Below are positions 48,229 to 57,405 of a stretch of DNA of 64,000 bases, piece after piece. Position 1 is the stretch's first letter. Each line of letters starts with the position of its first letter. Both the position numbers and the translations under genes were made by a program. This DNA comes from Rhodocollybia butyracea (lineage: Eukaryota; Basidiomycota; Agaricomycetes; Agaricales; Omphalotaceae). The stretch is taken from assembly GCA_015501585.1 (NCBI GenBank), contig JADNRY010000016.1, forward strand, positions 488,170 to 552,169, in the 5' to 3' direction. The notes beneath the pieces are model-generated. The model was given only the letters and a program-made list of their open reading frames with translations. It was not told where the DNA came from and did not search any database.

Positions 48229-48666
48229 GGCGGTCTACAGTGTACACTAGAAAATCCGTGCATCCATCGGGTCGGTGCGGAACTATCCGCTCCGCATTGT
48301 CCGTTCCGCCTCCTAGCATGTTATTATCAGTTTGCCAGGAGAACTTGCGCTTCCCAATGCTCGTCACCTTTCGTCACCTTTGTACAATATTCAAAGCAGT
48401 TATTGAAGCAAACGAGAGAGTGCCTGAATCATTAGTAAAGTCAAACGATCCTGGAAAGCTCGAGGCGAGTTAGTCGGCTCTTAGCTGGGCCAATATCGCT
48501 ATAGCGCGAAAGGAATATCTCAACGCATAAAGCAAAGCTTTCGAAATTCGAACAAATGTCCGTATCGAGGTCCTGATCACGCCGCGTGACTTTGTGCACA
48601 GACCCACGGTTCACGGGTGAGTACGTCTGCCAACGGTTCTTTGATATCTAGTTGTTCGATACTTTC
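48229..48666. other. intergenic region (divergent promoters)
   Basis: About 440 bases between the amidohydrolase start (minus) and the first gene of the F-box array (plus). The last bases (GTTGTTCGATACTTTC) before 48667 resemble the leader found before the other array copies. Confidence 0.6.
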
Positions 48667-49669
48667 ATGCATCAAGGCTGGGAACTTATAAACATTGACA
48701 AAGCTCAGACCGTCTATTCAGCGCAATGCGGCATATTGGGAGAGTTTTTTCCGAAGCCAGGGATAGATGTCCTGATAGACCGCCTCTCCACGGTTGTTAA
48801 TCCATCCAAATCACAAACGGTACGCAAAGTAAAATACCTGAGAAAATCATAGCAAGCCAATTCTGAAATCTAGTTCACCAGCTGCCCAAACCACTTCGTT
48901 TTTAGCAAAGCTACCTATCGAGCTCTTGCAAGCCATCGCAAAAGAGTTGATAGATGACTTTGCCGACCTGATGTGCTTTTCGCTCACATGCGTGAAAATG
49001 TGGGAAGTGACCGAAGACGTCCGGTTCCTGTACCTTCGCATTGGACTCCAACGCAAAAGCTGGAGCGGAGATCGAATTATTTTACTGGGAAGCTCCGCTG
49101 AAGATTTACCACAGGGATTGTTGACCGAGGAAGACAGGGAGAAGCTCAAGGAGATGGCTGAAATCCAGGAATCTTCCGACGAAGAAAGCTTGGATCATCA
49201 TGAAGGTTCAGACGAAAGCTCAGACGAAGGTTCAGACGAAAGCTCAAACGAAGGTTCGGACCATAGCTCAGACAACGACATGTCTTTGCTTATTCGTGCT
49301 TTGCGCCTAATGGAAAGCCCATGTTTGACTCATGAATATCGCCTTCGCTACCGTGTGTACGATGCAATTCCAGAAGCCATTCAATGGTTCTCTCTACAGC
49401 TTTCGCACTTTACGTGCAAATCGTCCAGAAAGGAGGACCGCTGGATGCTTCGCAACTTGACCAAGAAAGAACTTGTGATCAAGTCCAAGGGCCGCACGTC
49501 CAGGGGTCTCATGCAAGCCTTGTTCTTGCTTAGTTGTTGGTCAAATGATTATTCCTTTATGCGTTGCGACGGCGCAGATGCGGTACGTGGATCATGGGCG
49601 GGGGACAGAGCTGACGTGACTCTGTATTCGCTCCACGAACTTCAACACAAGGATGACCCAGGTTGGTAA
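48667..49669 (+). CDS. F-box protein, array copy 1, truncated by a nonsense codon
   Basis: Exon 1 (48667-48819) gives MHQGWELINIDKAQ and GILGEFFPKPGIDVLIDRL; donor GGTACGC, acceptor at 48871-48873. Exon 2 reads SPAAQTTSFLAKLPIELL, the F-box with DDFADLMCFSLTCVKMWEV, RKSWSGDRIILLGSSAEDLP, an acidic GSDESS-repeat linker, then WMLRNLTKKELVIKSKGRTS and GSWAGDRADVTLYSLHELQ. The codon after DPGW is TAA (49667-49669) where sister copies have AAG (Lys). The frame stays open after it (DITNEVLAFLGRVAENNG) to TAG at 49757-49759, so 29 codons are lost. The same substitution creates a GTAAGA donor-like site. The truncated protein keeps the F-box and most of the C-terminal module. Confidence 0.75.
49202..49273 (+). 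repeat. in-frame minisatellite coding for an acidic Ser/Asp linker
   Basis: Tandem 12/24-nt units related to GAAGGTTCAGACGAAAGCTC encode repeats of EGSDESSD type. Sister genes carry different lengths and compositions at the same place, so this linker evolves by slippage while staying acidic. Confidence 0.8.
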
Positions 49670-49759
49670 GACATCACGAACGAAGTGTTGGCATTCCTGG
49701 GGAGGGTGGCGGAGAATAATGGCCTGTATTTCTTCGACAATGTGTTGCCATTTTGGTAG

Positions 49760-51026
49760 AGAAACGTTACCTTTTGATGAAACATACTATGGGCCACAAG
49801 AAATATTCAATAAAATTGTACACTAAATTCAACACTGGCCGCTTTAGCCCGCTAAAAGCTACTGATCGCGAAGCTCGAAACGCTTCTCTTCTGCAGGTGG
49901 GGTGCCATGTTGCTGAAATTTAACTGCTTTTCCTGCGTTTTGGACTTTCTAGTTTCTACACGGAGTTTCTGCGGCCTGTTGCGCTCTCTCTTGCTTGTAC
50001 TAGTTTTCGACCATCAAAAGGGCCTACAAGTATTTCGCACCAAAGAATGACTGACGCGTCGAATCGTAACAGCATCCTTTCACCTGGAGAGGTTATTAAT
50101 AATTGACGAGATAGGCAACACTCGGCAAAAGTACAAATCCCCGCTCTTACTTGCTGCCATCAGGGCCCATGATTTTCTTCAAGATGGGCAGCTCCACAGG
50201 AAAGATGGATGTCTACATTGCGGTAACCTGGTGACTGGCCTTTCGAGGGTGTAGCGAAAGCGGCTAAACAGAGCTAGTTCAAAGTTGTACTAGCTTTACT
50301 GGTGAGTCCTCCAATGCAAATTCTGGTTGAGATTGATGGCTGAACTGCGCAGAGGTCACTAACAGCCACTGGCTCTTTCTTCCCTCCCCGAGGCGTGCGG
50401 ATACATCGCGTGTATGATCACCATGGGCACAATGATGTACACGGGATGATGCCCATTGGATTCGGACCCTACTACTTTCCGTTCACCCTGGTATCCGAGC
50501 GGGAACTAACTGTAAAGTTTTCACGCAGTCCCAGAATACCACCTTGAATCCCGATGAGCAATGCAAATACGAGGTTACGAGTATAATAAGATACCATAAC
50601 CGTTTTTACCTCGATAGCCGTATCGCCGCGCGTGAAGACGGGGATGGGTAGGGATGAATTCCATACCAGCACTGCCTGGAAGAGGCTGAACCTAAATGTG
50701 AGGGAGTTGCGGTCTCGAATCACAAAGGACGTCAATTTGCGGTGACCCGAGAATTCGAAAAGCGCAAATCGAGGATAAGACGGGATTCCGATAGGGGTGT
50801 TTTGCGTGAGTAGTTCTTTCATCATTGGGTTGACCATAGATAAGGCTTGCGATATCGGAAACATCAGATATAGGCATTGTGAGATGAAGATATGATGTAT
50901 GTGAGAGATGAGTATAAAATAAAATGAAGGCCAGGCAGATGAACACTGTTCCAGAACGAGAATAATGAACAAGCAACGCTGAGTCATTCTGAATCATTCC
51001 TTGATATATTCTTGTTCGATACTCTC
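49760..51026. other. spacer in the F-box array
   Basis: About 1.27 kb. The last part (50810-51026) repeats the upstream sequence of other copies: GTGAGTAGTTCTTTCATC near 50804 recurs near 53400, and the leader CTTGTTCGATACTCTC precedes the next start codon. The minus-strand 171-codon frame at 50472-50987 spans this promoter repeat and matches no family. The rest (49760-50470) shows nothing recognisable. Confidence 0.55.
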
Positions 51027-52115
51027 ATGGGTCAATACTGGACACTTGTCAATATTGACAAAGCGGAGACTTATGGGTCGGGGAGCTGAGGAAAACTGGG
51101 AGAATTTTTTCTGGCAATCACATCAAGATGTCCTAGACAGCATCTCTACGGTTGTTGATCCATGCCATGGGCCAGACTTAAAGTAAAAACACAAAACACA
51201 AACTATCGCCAGACTTGAGGTCAAAACACAGACGGTACGCAAGTAATATATTTGAGAGAAGAATCATCTTAAGCTAATCCTGGATTCTAGTTCACCAGCT
51301 GTCCAAACCGCTACACTTTTGACAAAGCTACCTGTCGAGTTCTTGCAAGCCATCGCGAAAGAGCTGATAGATAACTTTGCCGATCTGATGTACTTTTCGT
51401 ACACATGCGTGAAGGTGTGGGAAGTGGCTGAAGACGTCCGGTTCCTGTACCTTCGCATTGGACTCCAACGCAAAAGCTGGAAATCGAATTATCCTTCTGG
51501 GAGACGAAACTCGCGAGTTACCGCCGGGACTGCTGACGACAGAAAGAAACTCAAAGAGAAGGCCGAAATGCAGAAATCCCAGTCCGACGACGACGAAGGC
51601 TCAAACGAAGAAGGCTCGGATGACGACGACATGTCTTTGCTCACAACGTTCTCGTGCTTTGGACGAAAAGGAAGATGGCGGTTTAACTCGTAGCTTTTCC
51701 AGTTGTCGCCTTCGTTTGGTTGAGTACGATGTAATTCCGGAAGCCTTTCAATGGTTCTTTCTACATCTCTTGCTATTTACATGCACATCGTCCACAGAGG
51801 ACCGCTGGATGCTTCGCAACTGGACCAAGAAAGAATTCGTGATCAAGTCCAAGGGCCTCACGTCGGATGGTCTCCTACAGGCGTTGTTCTCGCTCATCAG
51901 TTGGTCAAATGAACCAACCATCTCCATGGCTTGCGACAAATCAGATGCTGAAAGAATGATACATGGACCATGGGCAGGGGACAGAATTGACGTGACTCTG
52001 TATTCGCTGCACCAACACAAAAATGACTCACATCACGAGCGAAGTGATGGCATTCGTGGAGAGGCTGGCGAAAAGTGATTACAAGAAATTCTTGGAAGTG
52101 CTGCCATTGTTTTGA
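51027..52115 (+). pseudogene. F-box protein, array copy 2, multiply frameshifted
   Basis: The ATG at 51027 gives MGQYWTLVNIDKAETYGSGS and then TGA, because about 10 extra bases interrupt the expected GKLGEFFW; the remaining exon continues in another frame (FFWQSHQDVLDSISTVVDP). Exon 2 opens correctly (TKLPVEFLQAIAKELIDNF) and has an F-box, but five bases are missing after RKSW relative to copy 4, a further deletion follows near 51535, the linker shifts frame again near 51640, and about 13 bases are missing near 52028 so that DPGWKDI is lost. The C-terminal module is still readable in pieces (WMLRNWTKKEFVIKSKG, GPWAGDRIDVTLYSLHQ). The original stop would be TGA at 52113-52115. Confidence 0.85.
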
Positions 52116-52245
52116 TTGTTCAATGTTCAAACGTAGAATTAAAATCCCGTAACCCCGGAAAACCCCTAAAGGTCCAGACAAGTTTTGATCACGCGTTACA
52201 TAGTTTGTTTCTTTTGTTCATTGTGCATCTGTACTACTCTCTCTC

Positions 52246-53251
52246 ATGGGTCAAGACTGGAACCTCGTCAATGTTGACAAACTAAGAGCATTTGGGTACT
52301 GGGGTAAGATGGGGGAGTTCTTTTGGGATGAGCGACCGGGTGTCATAGATCGTCTCTCCACCCCCGTTAACCCAGCCGAATGGCCATGCTTGGTGTTTAA
52401 CAAAAACAAAAGGTGCGCACAAAGCAAATATTCAATAACATTATACCAACTCTAGACTCTAGTTTACCACCGGTCGCCCAAACAGCCACGCTTTTGACAA
52501 AGTTGCCTATCGAACTCTTGCTAGCGATTGCCAAAAATTCCGGTTCGAGTATCTTCGCTTTAGATTGCAAAGAAGAAGCTGGGCAGGAAGTCGAATTATC
52601 TGTCTGGGAGACTACGCTAGAGATTTACCGCAGGGGTTATTGTCCGAGGAAGAGATGGAGAAGCTCGAAGAGAATGCGGATGAGATGGAGGAAGAGGGCG
52701 AGGACATAACAGATGTGTCCTTGCTCAATCGTTCCTTAATGGTGTATCAGGCCCAGGCCGCTTCTCCCTGGGCAGGCGAAGAATTGATTTCTAGCACCAG
52801 GTCCCGTCTTACTTTTAGACATAAGGGGTTTTGGGAAGCTACTCCAGTGGCCCGTGCATGGCTTTCTCTAGACCTCAAGGATTTTACGCTCAGGCGTGCA
52901 CAGTCCACCTCGCCGGAGGACCGCTGGATGCTTCGCAACTTGACGAAAAAAGAATTTGTGATCAAGTCCAAGGGCGGAACCTCGGAAGGTTTTACGCAGG
53001 TGTTGCTCTCGCTCATCAGTTGGTCAGACGACCCCTCCGTCTCCATGGTATGCGACGAAGCAGACGCTGAACAGTTGATACGTGGACCCTGGGCGGGGGA
53101 TAGGATTGACGTGACTTTGTACTCACTCCACGAGCAGAAGAAAAATACGGGTTGGAAAAATGTCACCGATGAAGTGTTGAAGCTCGTGAAGAGGCTAGCG
53201 GAGGAGGAGGATGGAATGGGGTATAGATTTTTGGAAACTCTGCCATTCTGA
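52246..53251 (+). pseudogene. F-box protein, array copy 3, with a 76-nt deletion of the F-box
   Basis: Exon 1 from 52246 is intact (MGQDWNLVNVDKLRAFG, YWGKMGEFFWDERPGVIDRL). After the intron (donor AAAAGGTGCGC, acceptor CTCTAG near 52462) the frame reads TATLLTKLPIELLLAIAK, then joins directly to the sequence that in copy 5 lies 76 bases farther on. The deletion removes LLEENFLDLLWFAMTC and the following VKIWEVTEDI, most of the F-box, and shifts the frame. Downstream, an uninterrupted frame from about 52565 to 53251 encodes WAGSRIICLGDYARDLPQ, an acidic linker and an undamaged C-terminal module (WMLRNLTKKEFVIKSKGGTS, GPWAGDRIDVTLYSLHEQKK, DEVLKLVKRLAEEE). A product from an internal start would be an F-box-less version. 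Confidence 0.85.
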
Positions 53252-53530
53252 TATTCTCGATAGTTGTATGAGTGTGATAGACACAAAGTCCTGATACTTT
53301 ACACATAGATTCCGAGAATTTGAATAGGGCAAATCGAGTTTGAATAGTATTTGAAACCGTGTTTTTATTTGCCGATAGCCTGAAAGCACTGTGTTTTGCG
53401 TGAGTAGTTCTTTCATCCATGAGCTGAGTGATTCAACCATAAATAGGGGCTTACGATTTCGGAGGTATTAGGCATTGTGAGAAATAAGTCATTCAAGTTC
53501 GTGGATATATGCTGGTTGTTCAATACTCTC

Positions 53531-54611
53531 ATGATGGGTCAATACTGGACACTTATCAACATCGACAGGGCTGTGTCAGAGCACTTGGGAAAGTTGGGGG
53601 AGTCTTTCTGGAAGCCACTGAGGGCAATCTCTCCTAGACCACCTCTCTACGGTTGATCCATGCTATGGGCCAGACTTAAGGTCAAAACACAAATGGTACG
53701 AAAGTAAGATATTTGAGAGAATCACGTTAAGCTAATCCTCTCTAATGCTGTGTTCTAGTTCATCAGCTGCCCAGACCGCTACGCTTTTGACAAAGCTACC
53801 TGTCGAGCTCTTGCAAACCATCGCAAAAGAGTTGATAGATGACTTTGCCGACTTGATGTGCTTTTCGCTCACATGCATGAAGATGTGGGAAGTGGCCGAA
53901 GACGTCCGGTTCCTGTACCTTCGTAATGGACTGCAGCGCCTAAGCTGGAACGGAAATCGAATTATCCTTTTAGGAGACTATACTCGCGAGTTACCGCAGG
54001 GACTGTTGACCGAAGAAGACAGAAAGGAACTCAAGATGATGGCCGAAATACAGAAATCTCATTCCGATGACGAAGAAGGCTCAAACGAAGGCTCGGATGG
54101 AGATTTGGATGACGACGACGTGTCTTTGCTCGATTATGCTTTGCACGAAATGGAAAGTGAACACTTGACTGATAGCTTTTCCAGATGTCACCTTCGTAGG
54201 GCTGAGTACGGTGAAATTCCGGAAGCCTTTCAATGGTTCCTTCTACCGCTCTCAAAATTTACGTGCACGTCGTCCACAGAGGACCGCTGGATGCTTCGCA
54301 ACTTGACCAAGAAAGAATTTGTGATCAAGTCCAAGGGCCGCGCTTCGTCTGGTCTCGTACAGGCGTTGTTCTCGCTCATCAGTTGGTCAAATGCACGAGC
54401 CATCTCCATGGCTTGTGATGATGCAGATGCTGAAAGAATGGTACGCGGACCATGGGCAGGGGACAGAATTGACGTGACTTTGTATTCACTGCACGAGCAC
54501 AAAAATGACCCAGGTTGGAAAGACATCACGAGCGAAGTGTTGGCATTCTTGGAGAGGCTGGCAAAGAATGATAATGAGGAATTCTTGGAAGAAATACTGC
54601 CGTTTTTTTGA
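53531..54611 (+). CDS. F-box protein, array copy 4; main exon intact, first exon frameshifted
   Basis: Exon 1 starts at 53531/53534 (MMGQYWTLINIDRAVSEHL, GKLGESFW) but meets TGA at 53654-53656; the family's end of this exon (LDHLSTVDPCYGPDL) is readable one frame over, so a one-base shift near 53625-53635 is likely. Exon 2 is fully open. An ATG at 53745, inside the usual intron, is in frame with it, so a 288-residue protein lacking the N-terminal module is possible (MLCSSSSAAQTATLLTKLP). It contains the F-box (DDFADLMCFSLTCMKMWEV), an acidic linker (DDEEGSNEGSDGDLDDDDV), WMLRNLTKKEFVIKSKGRAS, GPWAGDRIDVTLYSLHEHK and ITSEVLAFLERLAKND, ending LPFF. Confidence 0.7.
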
Positions 54612-54628
54612 TTGTAAAGCGTTACTAG

Positions 54629-54658
54629 CCCCTAACCCTAATCCACCGAACCCTAACC
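54629..54658 (+). repeat. short telomere-like CCCTAA repeats between F-box copies
   Basis: CCCCTAACCCTAA is followed by ATCCACCGAA-type filler and CCCTAACC, giving three CCCTAA units in 30 bases. CCCTAA/TTAGGG is the usual telomere unit of basidiomycetes. It sits 45 bases upstream of the next copy's start codon. Confidence 0.7.
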
Positions 54659-54702
54659 AAGATTATAAAATTTGTTTTTTTCAACTTCTTCTGTTCTCTC
54701 TC

Positions 54703-55797
54703 ATGGGTCAAGACTGGAACCTTACCAATGTCGACAAACTTACATCTTTTAAAAGCTGGGGTAAAATGGGAGAGTTCTTTTGGGAGGAGCAACAAAATTT
54801 CATAGATCGTCTCACCGCCCCCGTTAACCCAGCCGAATGGCCACATTTGGTACTAAACAAAGACAAACGGTATGCACAAAGCAAACGTTCAACAAAAATT
54901 ATACACAAGCTAAGTCCAGATGCTAGTTCAGCCGCAGTTGCCCAAACAGCCACACTTCTGACAAAGTTGCCTATCGAGCTCTTGCTAGCGATTGCGAAAG
55001 AACTGCTAGAGGAAAACTTTCTCGACCTGTTGTGGTTTGCAATGACTTGCGTGAAGATCTGGGAGGTGACAGAGGACATCCGGTTCGAGTATCTACGCTC
55101 TAGATTGCAAGAAAGAAGCTGGGCAGGAAGTCGAATTATCTGTCTAGGAAACTACGCTGAAGATTTGCCGCAGGGATTGTTGTCCGAAGAAGACGTGAGG
55201 AAGCTACAGGAGATGGAGGAAGATGATGAGGATAAGGATGAGGCTGAGAACGAGGACAACGCAGAATTGTCCTTGCTCAATCGTTCCTTAACGAGGTATC
55301 CTCTCGCTTTTGATTGGTTCGGCAGAGAATGCGATGCTTTGATCCCTGACGCCAGGTACCTTCTTGGAGGTGACTATTGGTGTGCTGGTCCATTGGGCAA
55401 GGCATGGCTTTCTCTAAACTTGGTGAATTTTACGCTCAGACATGCACCGTCCACTCCGCGAATGGACCGCTGGATGCTTCGCAATTTAACCAAAAAGGAG
55501 TTTGTGATAAGGTCCAAGGAAGGAACGTCGGGAGGTTTACTGCAAGTGTTGCTGTCGCTCATCAGCTGGTCAAACGACTCCTCCATCTCCATGGTATGCG
55601 ACGAAGCAGACGCCGAAAAACTCATACGCGGACCCTGGGCAGGGGATAGGATTGACGTGACTTTGTACTCACTCCACGAGCAGGAGAAAAACTCGGACTG
55701 GAAAAACGTCACTGATGAAGTTTTGAAACTCGTGGAGAGGCTGGCGGAGAAGGATGTAGGAGCGAAAGATGACTTTTTGGAAACATTGCCATTCTAA
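54703..55797 (+). CDS. F-box protein, array copy 5, intact
   Basis: Best preserved array copy. The ATG at 54703 gives MGQDWNLTNVDKLTSFKSW and GKMGEFFWEEQQNFIDRL. The intron seen in all sister genes is at 54870-54926 (GTATGC...GCTAG); here it is 57 nt long and free of stops, so splicing or retention both keep the frame. Then TATLLTKLPIELLLAIAKEL, the F-box (LDLLWFAMTCVKIWEVTED), WAGSRIICLGNYAEDLPQ, a very acidic linker (EEDDEDKDEAENEDNAE), WMLRNLTKKEFVIRSKEGTS, SNDSSISMVCDEADAEKL, GPWAGDRIDVTLYSLHEQEK and DEVLKLVERLAEK, ending ETLPF. Length is about 345 residues spliced. Presumed SCF substrate adaptor; the target is unknown. Confidence 0.78.
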   Translation: MGQDWNLTNVDKLTSFKSWGKMGEFFWEEQQNFIDRLTAPVNPAEWPHLVLNKDKRYAQSKRSTKIIHKLSPDASSAAVAQTATLLTKLPIELLLAIAKELLEENFLDLLWFAMTCVKIWEVTEDIRFEYLRSRLQERSWAGSRIICLGNYAEDLPQGLLSEEDVRKLQEMEEDDEDKDEAENEDNAELSLLNRSLTRYPLAFDWFGRECDALIPDARYLLGGDYWCAGPLGKAWLSLNLVNFTLRHAPSTPRMDRWMLRNLTKKEFVIRSKEGTSGGLLQVLLSLISWSNDSSISMVCDEADAEKLIRGPWAGDRIDVTLYSLHEQEKNSDWKNVTDEVLKLVERLAEKDVGAKDDFLETLPF

Positions 55798-56217
55798 TAT
55801 TCTCGATAGTTGTATGAGTGTAATACACAAAGTCTTGATTATTTACACACATATAGACAATCCACTGCTTCCAATAGTCGAAATCGAGTTTGAATCCATG
55901 GCTTTGTTCGTGTCAGAATACCAATAGCCTGGAAGCAATCGCGCTGCATGCAGTGTTTTACGGTAGTTCTTTCGTTCTCTGAACTACTGAGTGGGTCGAC
56001 CATATATATGGGCTTGCAATATTGCGAACTCTAGGTGTAGTCGAAGTGGTATGGTTATTTCTGTGCCGAGCTGAATTCGTATGATTGTACGGTTTCGAAA
56101 GTTTTGGAGAAACGGTTATGGACGAAATCGAGTTGAGCTTCTATAGCTGATAGGACATCAGTTTAATATCTTCAATATCGTCCGAGAGTAGGTACGCACG
56201 ATGAACATGGCTGGATA
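55798..56217. other. spacer with a leftover F-box-array upstream region
   Basis: About 420 bases. At 55955-56035 the sequence GTAGTTCTTTC...GACCATATATATGGGCTTGCAAT resembles the upstream region of copies 2 and 4 (GTAGTTCTTTCATC..., ATAAATAGGGGCTTACGAT near 53435), but no first exon follows. It looks like the promoter of a lost array member. Confidence 0.6.
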
Positions 56218-56985
56218 CTATGAGGTCTCCATCCCTGCTGCAACGGCTGGACCTTCGCCTTCCTCTGCTCTAGTGGCTTTCTTCTGACTGGCCTTGGCTC
56301 TTTTCTTTGCTGCTTTTGACAGCGTCCGAATCAAAGGTCTTTGATATCTGGCCAAGATGTCAATATGATATGGAACTCGAGGTAAGAAAGCGACTTACGT
56401 CGCGCCTCTCTTGACGAGCTCTGGAAGTTCATGGAGGCTGAGTGTAATCCTCATATAAGGAGATTGTATCTGTTTGGGACTGCCAGTCGCATTAGAACAG
56501 TTGTAACAAACATCATGACCGGAATTTGGCGTACAAGTTTTTACCCTCAAGAGCTAGCGCGATTCTTTTTGCCCTTTGCGCCTCAGTTTCGACGTTGGCA
56601 GGCCCATCGTGATGCTGACCAAGCTCTTCTAGTGACCCAATCTCATTATATTGATGCAGGCCAATTAAACGGGTGGACCGATTCTTCTGCAGAATACTGA
56701 GATATTCGCGCTTGATAATCTCTACTACAGAAATCAAGCGTGGGGTGGTTATATTGGATGTGTTTCTGAATTGTTCTGGCTCATTCGATTCCGACTGCGA
56801 TTTTGGGAGAGTATGAAGAGTTATTGGTTTGCAGTCGTTTTTCTGATGAACAATGAGCAAGATATAAAACCAGTGTCTGAACAAACCTGGAGACATTCTA
56901 GCACGTATGTGACCCAGTGGGCGATTTTTCCAGACCTAGTGATTCGGATAGAGATTTCCGATGGTTCAGTGGATGTTGAAGCCAT
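56218..56985 (-). CDS. Alba-like nucleic-acid-binding domain protein
   Basis: Three or four exons. The ATG at 56985 gives MASTSTEPSEISIRITRSGK and IAHWVTYVLECLQ, donor GTTTGT. The next exon reads KNDCKPITLHTLPKSQ, NTSNITTPRLISVVEIIKRE and YLSILQKNRSTRLIGLHQYN, EIGSLEELGQH; the stretch PRLISVVEIIKRE resembles the central helix of Alba-fold proteins, which bind DNA or RNA (archaeal Alba, Rpp20/Rpp25 of RNase P/MRP). Later exons give PYMRITLSLHELPELVKRGA and RPLIRTLSKAAKKRAKASQK, a basic tail, ending GMETS and TAG at 56220-56218. About 185 residues. The Alba assignment rests on one helix and overall layout, so it is moderate. Confidence 0.6.
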
Positions 56986-57252
56986 TTACGCGACAGACAA
57001 GCTGCAGTAGGCGCCGCGCCAAGCCAAAATGGATGTATCATGTGACTTTCGGTTAGACGCCGAGGAAGTCCGAAGAACGGTCACGTTTCATTTCCAAATT
57101 ACAACCGCCGTGGGCGGTCGTTACCCTCGACAAATCTTTGGTTTAGCACTATCTGACTCGCACGAAGAGTATAAAGAGGTTCATAACTTACATGATGTTG
57201 GGTTGTATTCTGGTTGTCTTCTGTAACATCATGGGCTTCAAAAAAACTTTAG

Positions 57253-57336
57253 GGCTACCTGGCGCAATGGTAGCGCGTTTGGCTTCGATTGCTGAATTTT
57301 ACCAAAAGGTTGCAGGTTCGAGTCCTGCGGTGGTCA
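57253..57336 (+). tRNA. tRNA-Arg (anticodon TCG) with a 12-nt intron
   Basis: Acceptor arms GGCTACC and GGTGGTC pair over seven positions (two G-T). The D arm is GCGC/GCGC, the anticodon stem TTTGG/CCAAA, and the loop CTTCGA|A holds anticodon TCG with an intron at 57289-57300 after position 37. The T stem GCAGG/CCTGC is perfect with loop TTCGAGT. Discriminator A. It ends 69 bases before the Mis12 start codon, with TTTTTTC at 57360-57366 as a possible Pol III terminator. Confidence 0.9.
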
Positions 57337-57405
57337 TTTGTCAAGGTTGCGCAGTATGGTTTTTTCTTCGCGTGAATATCACGTGAAATTTAGAACGCGT
57401 TTGTC

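Noticed and set aside
50472..50987. 171-codon minus-strand open frame
   Set aside because: It overlaps the repeated upstream region of the F-box array; the related stretch near 53163-53440 also opens a frame by chance of shared promoter sequence.
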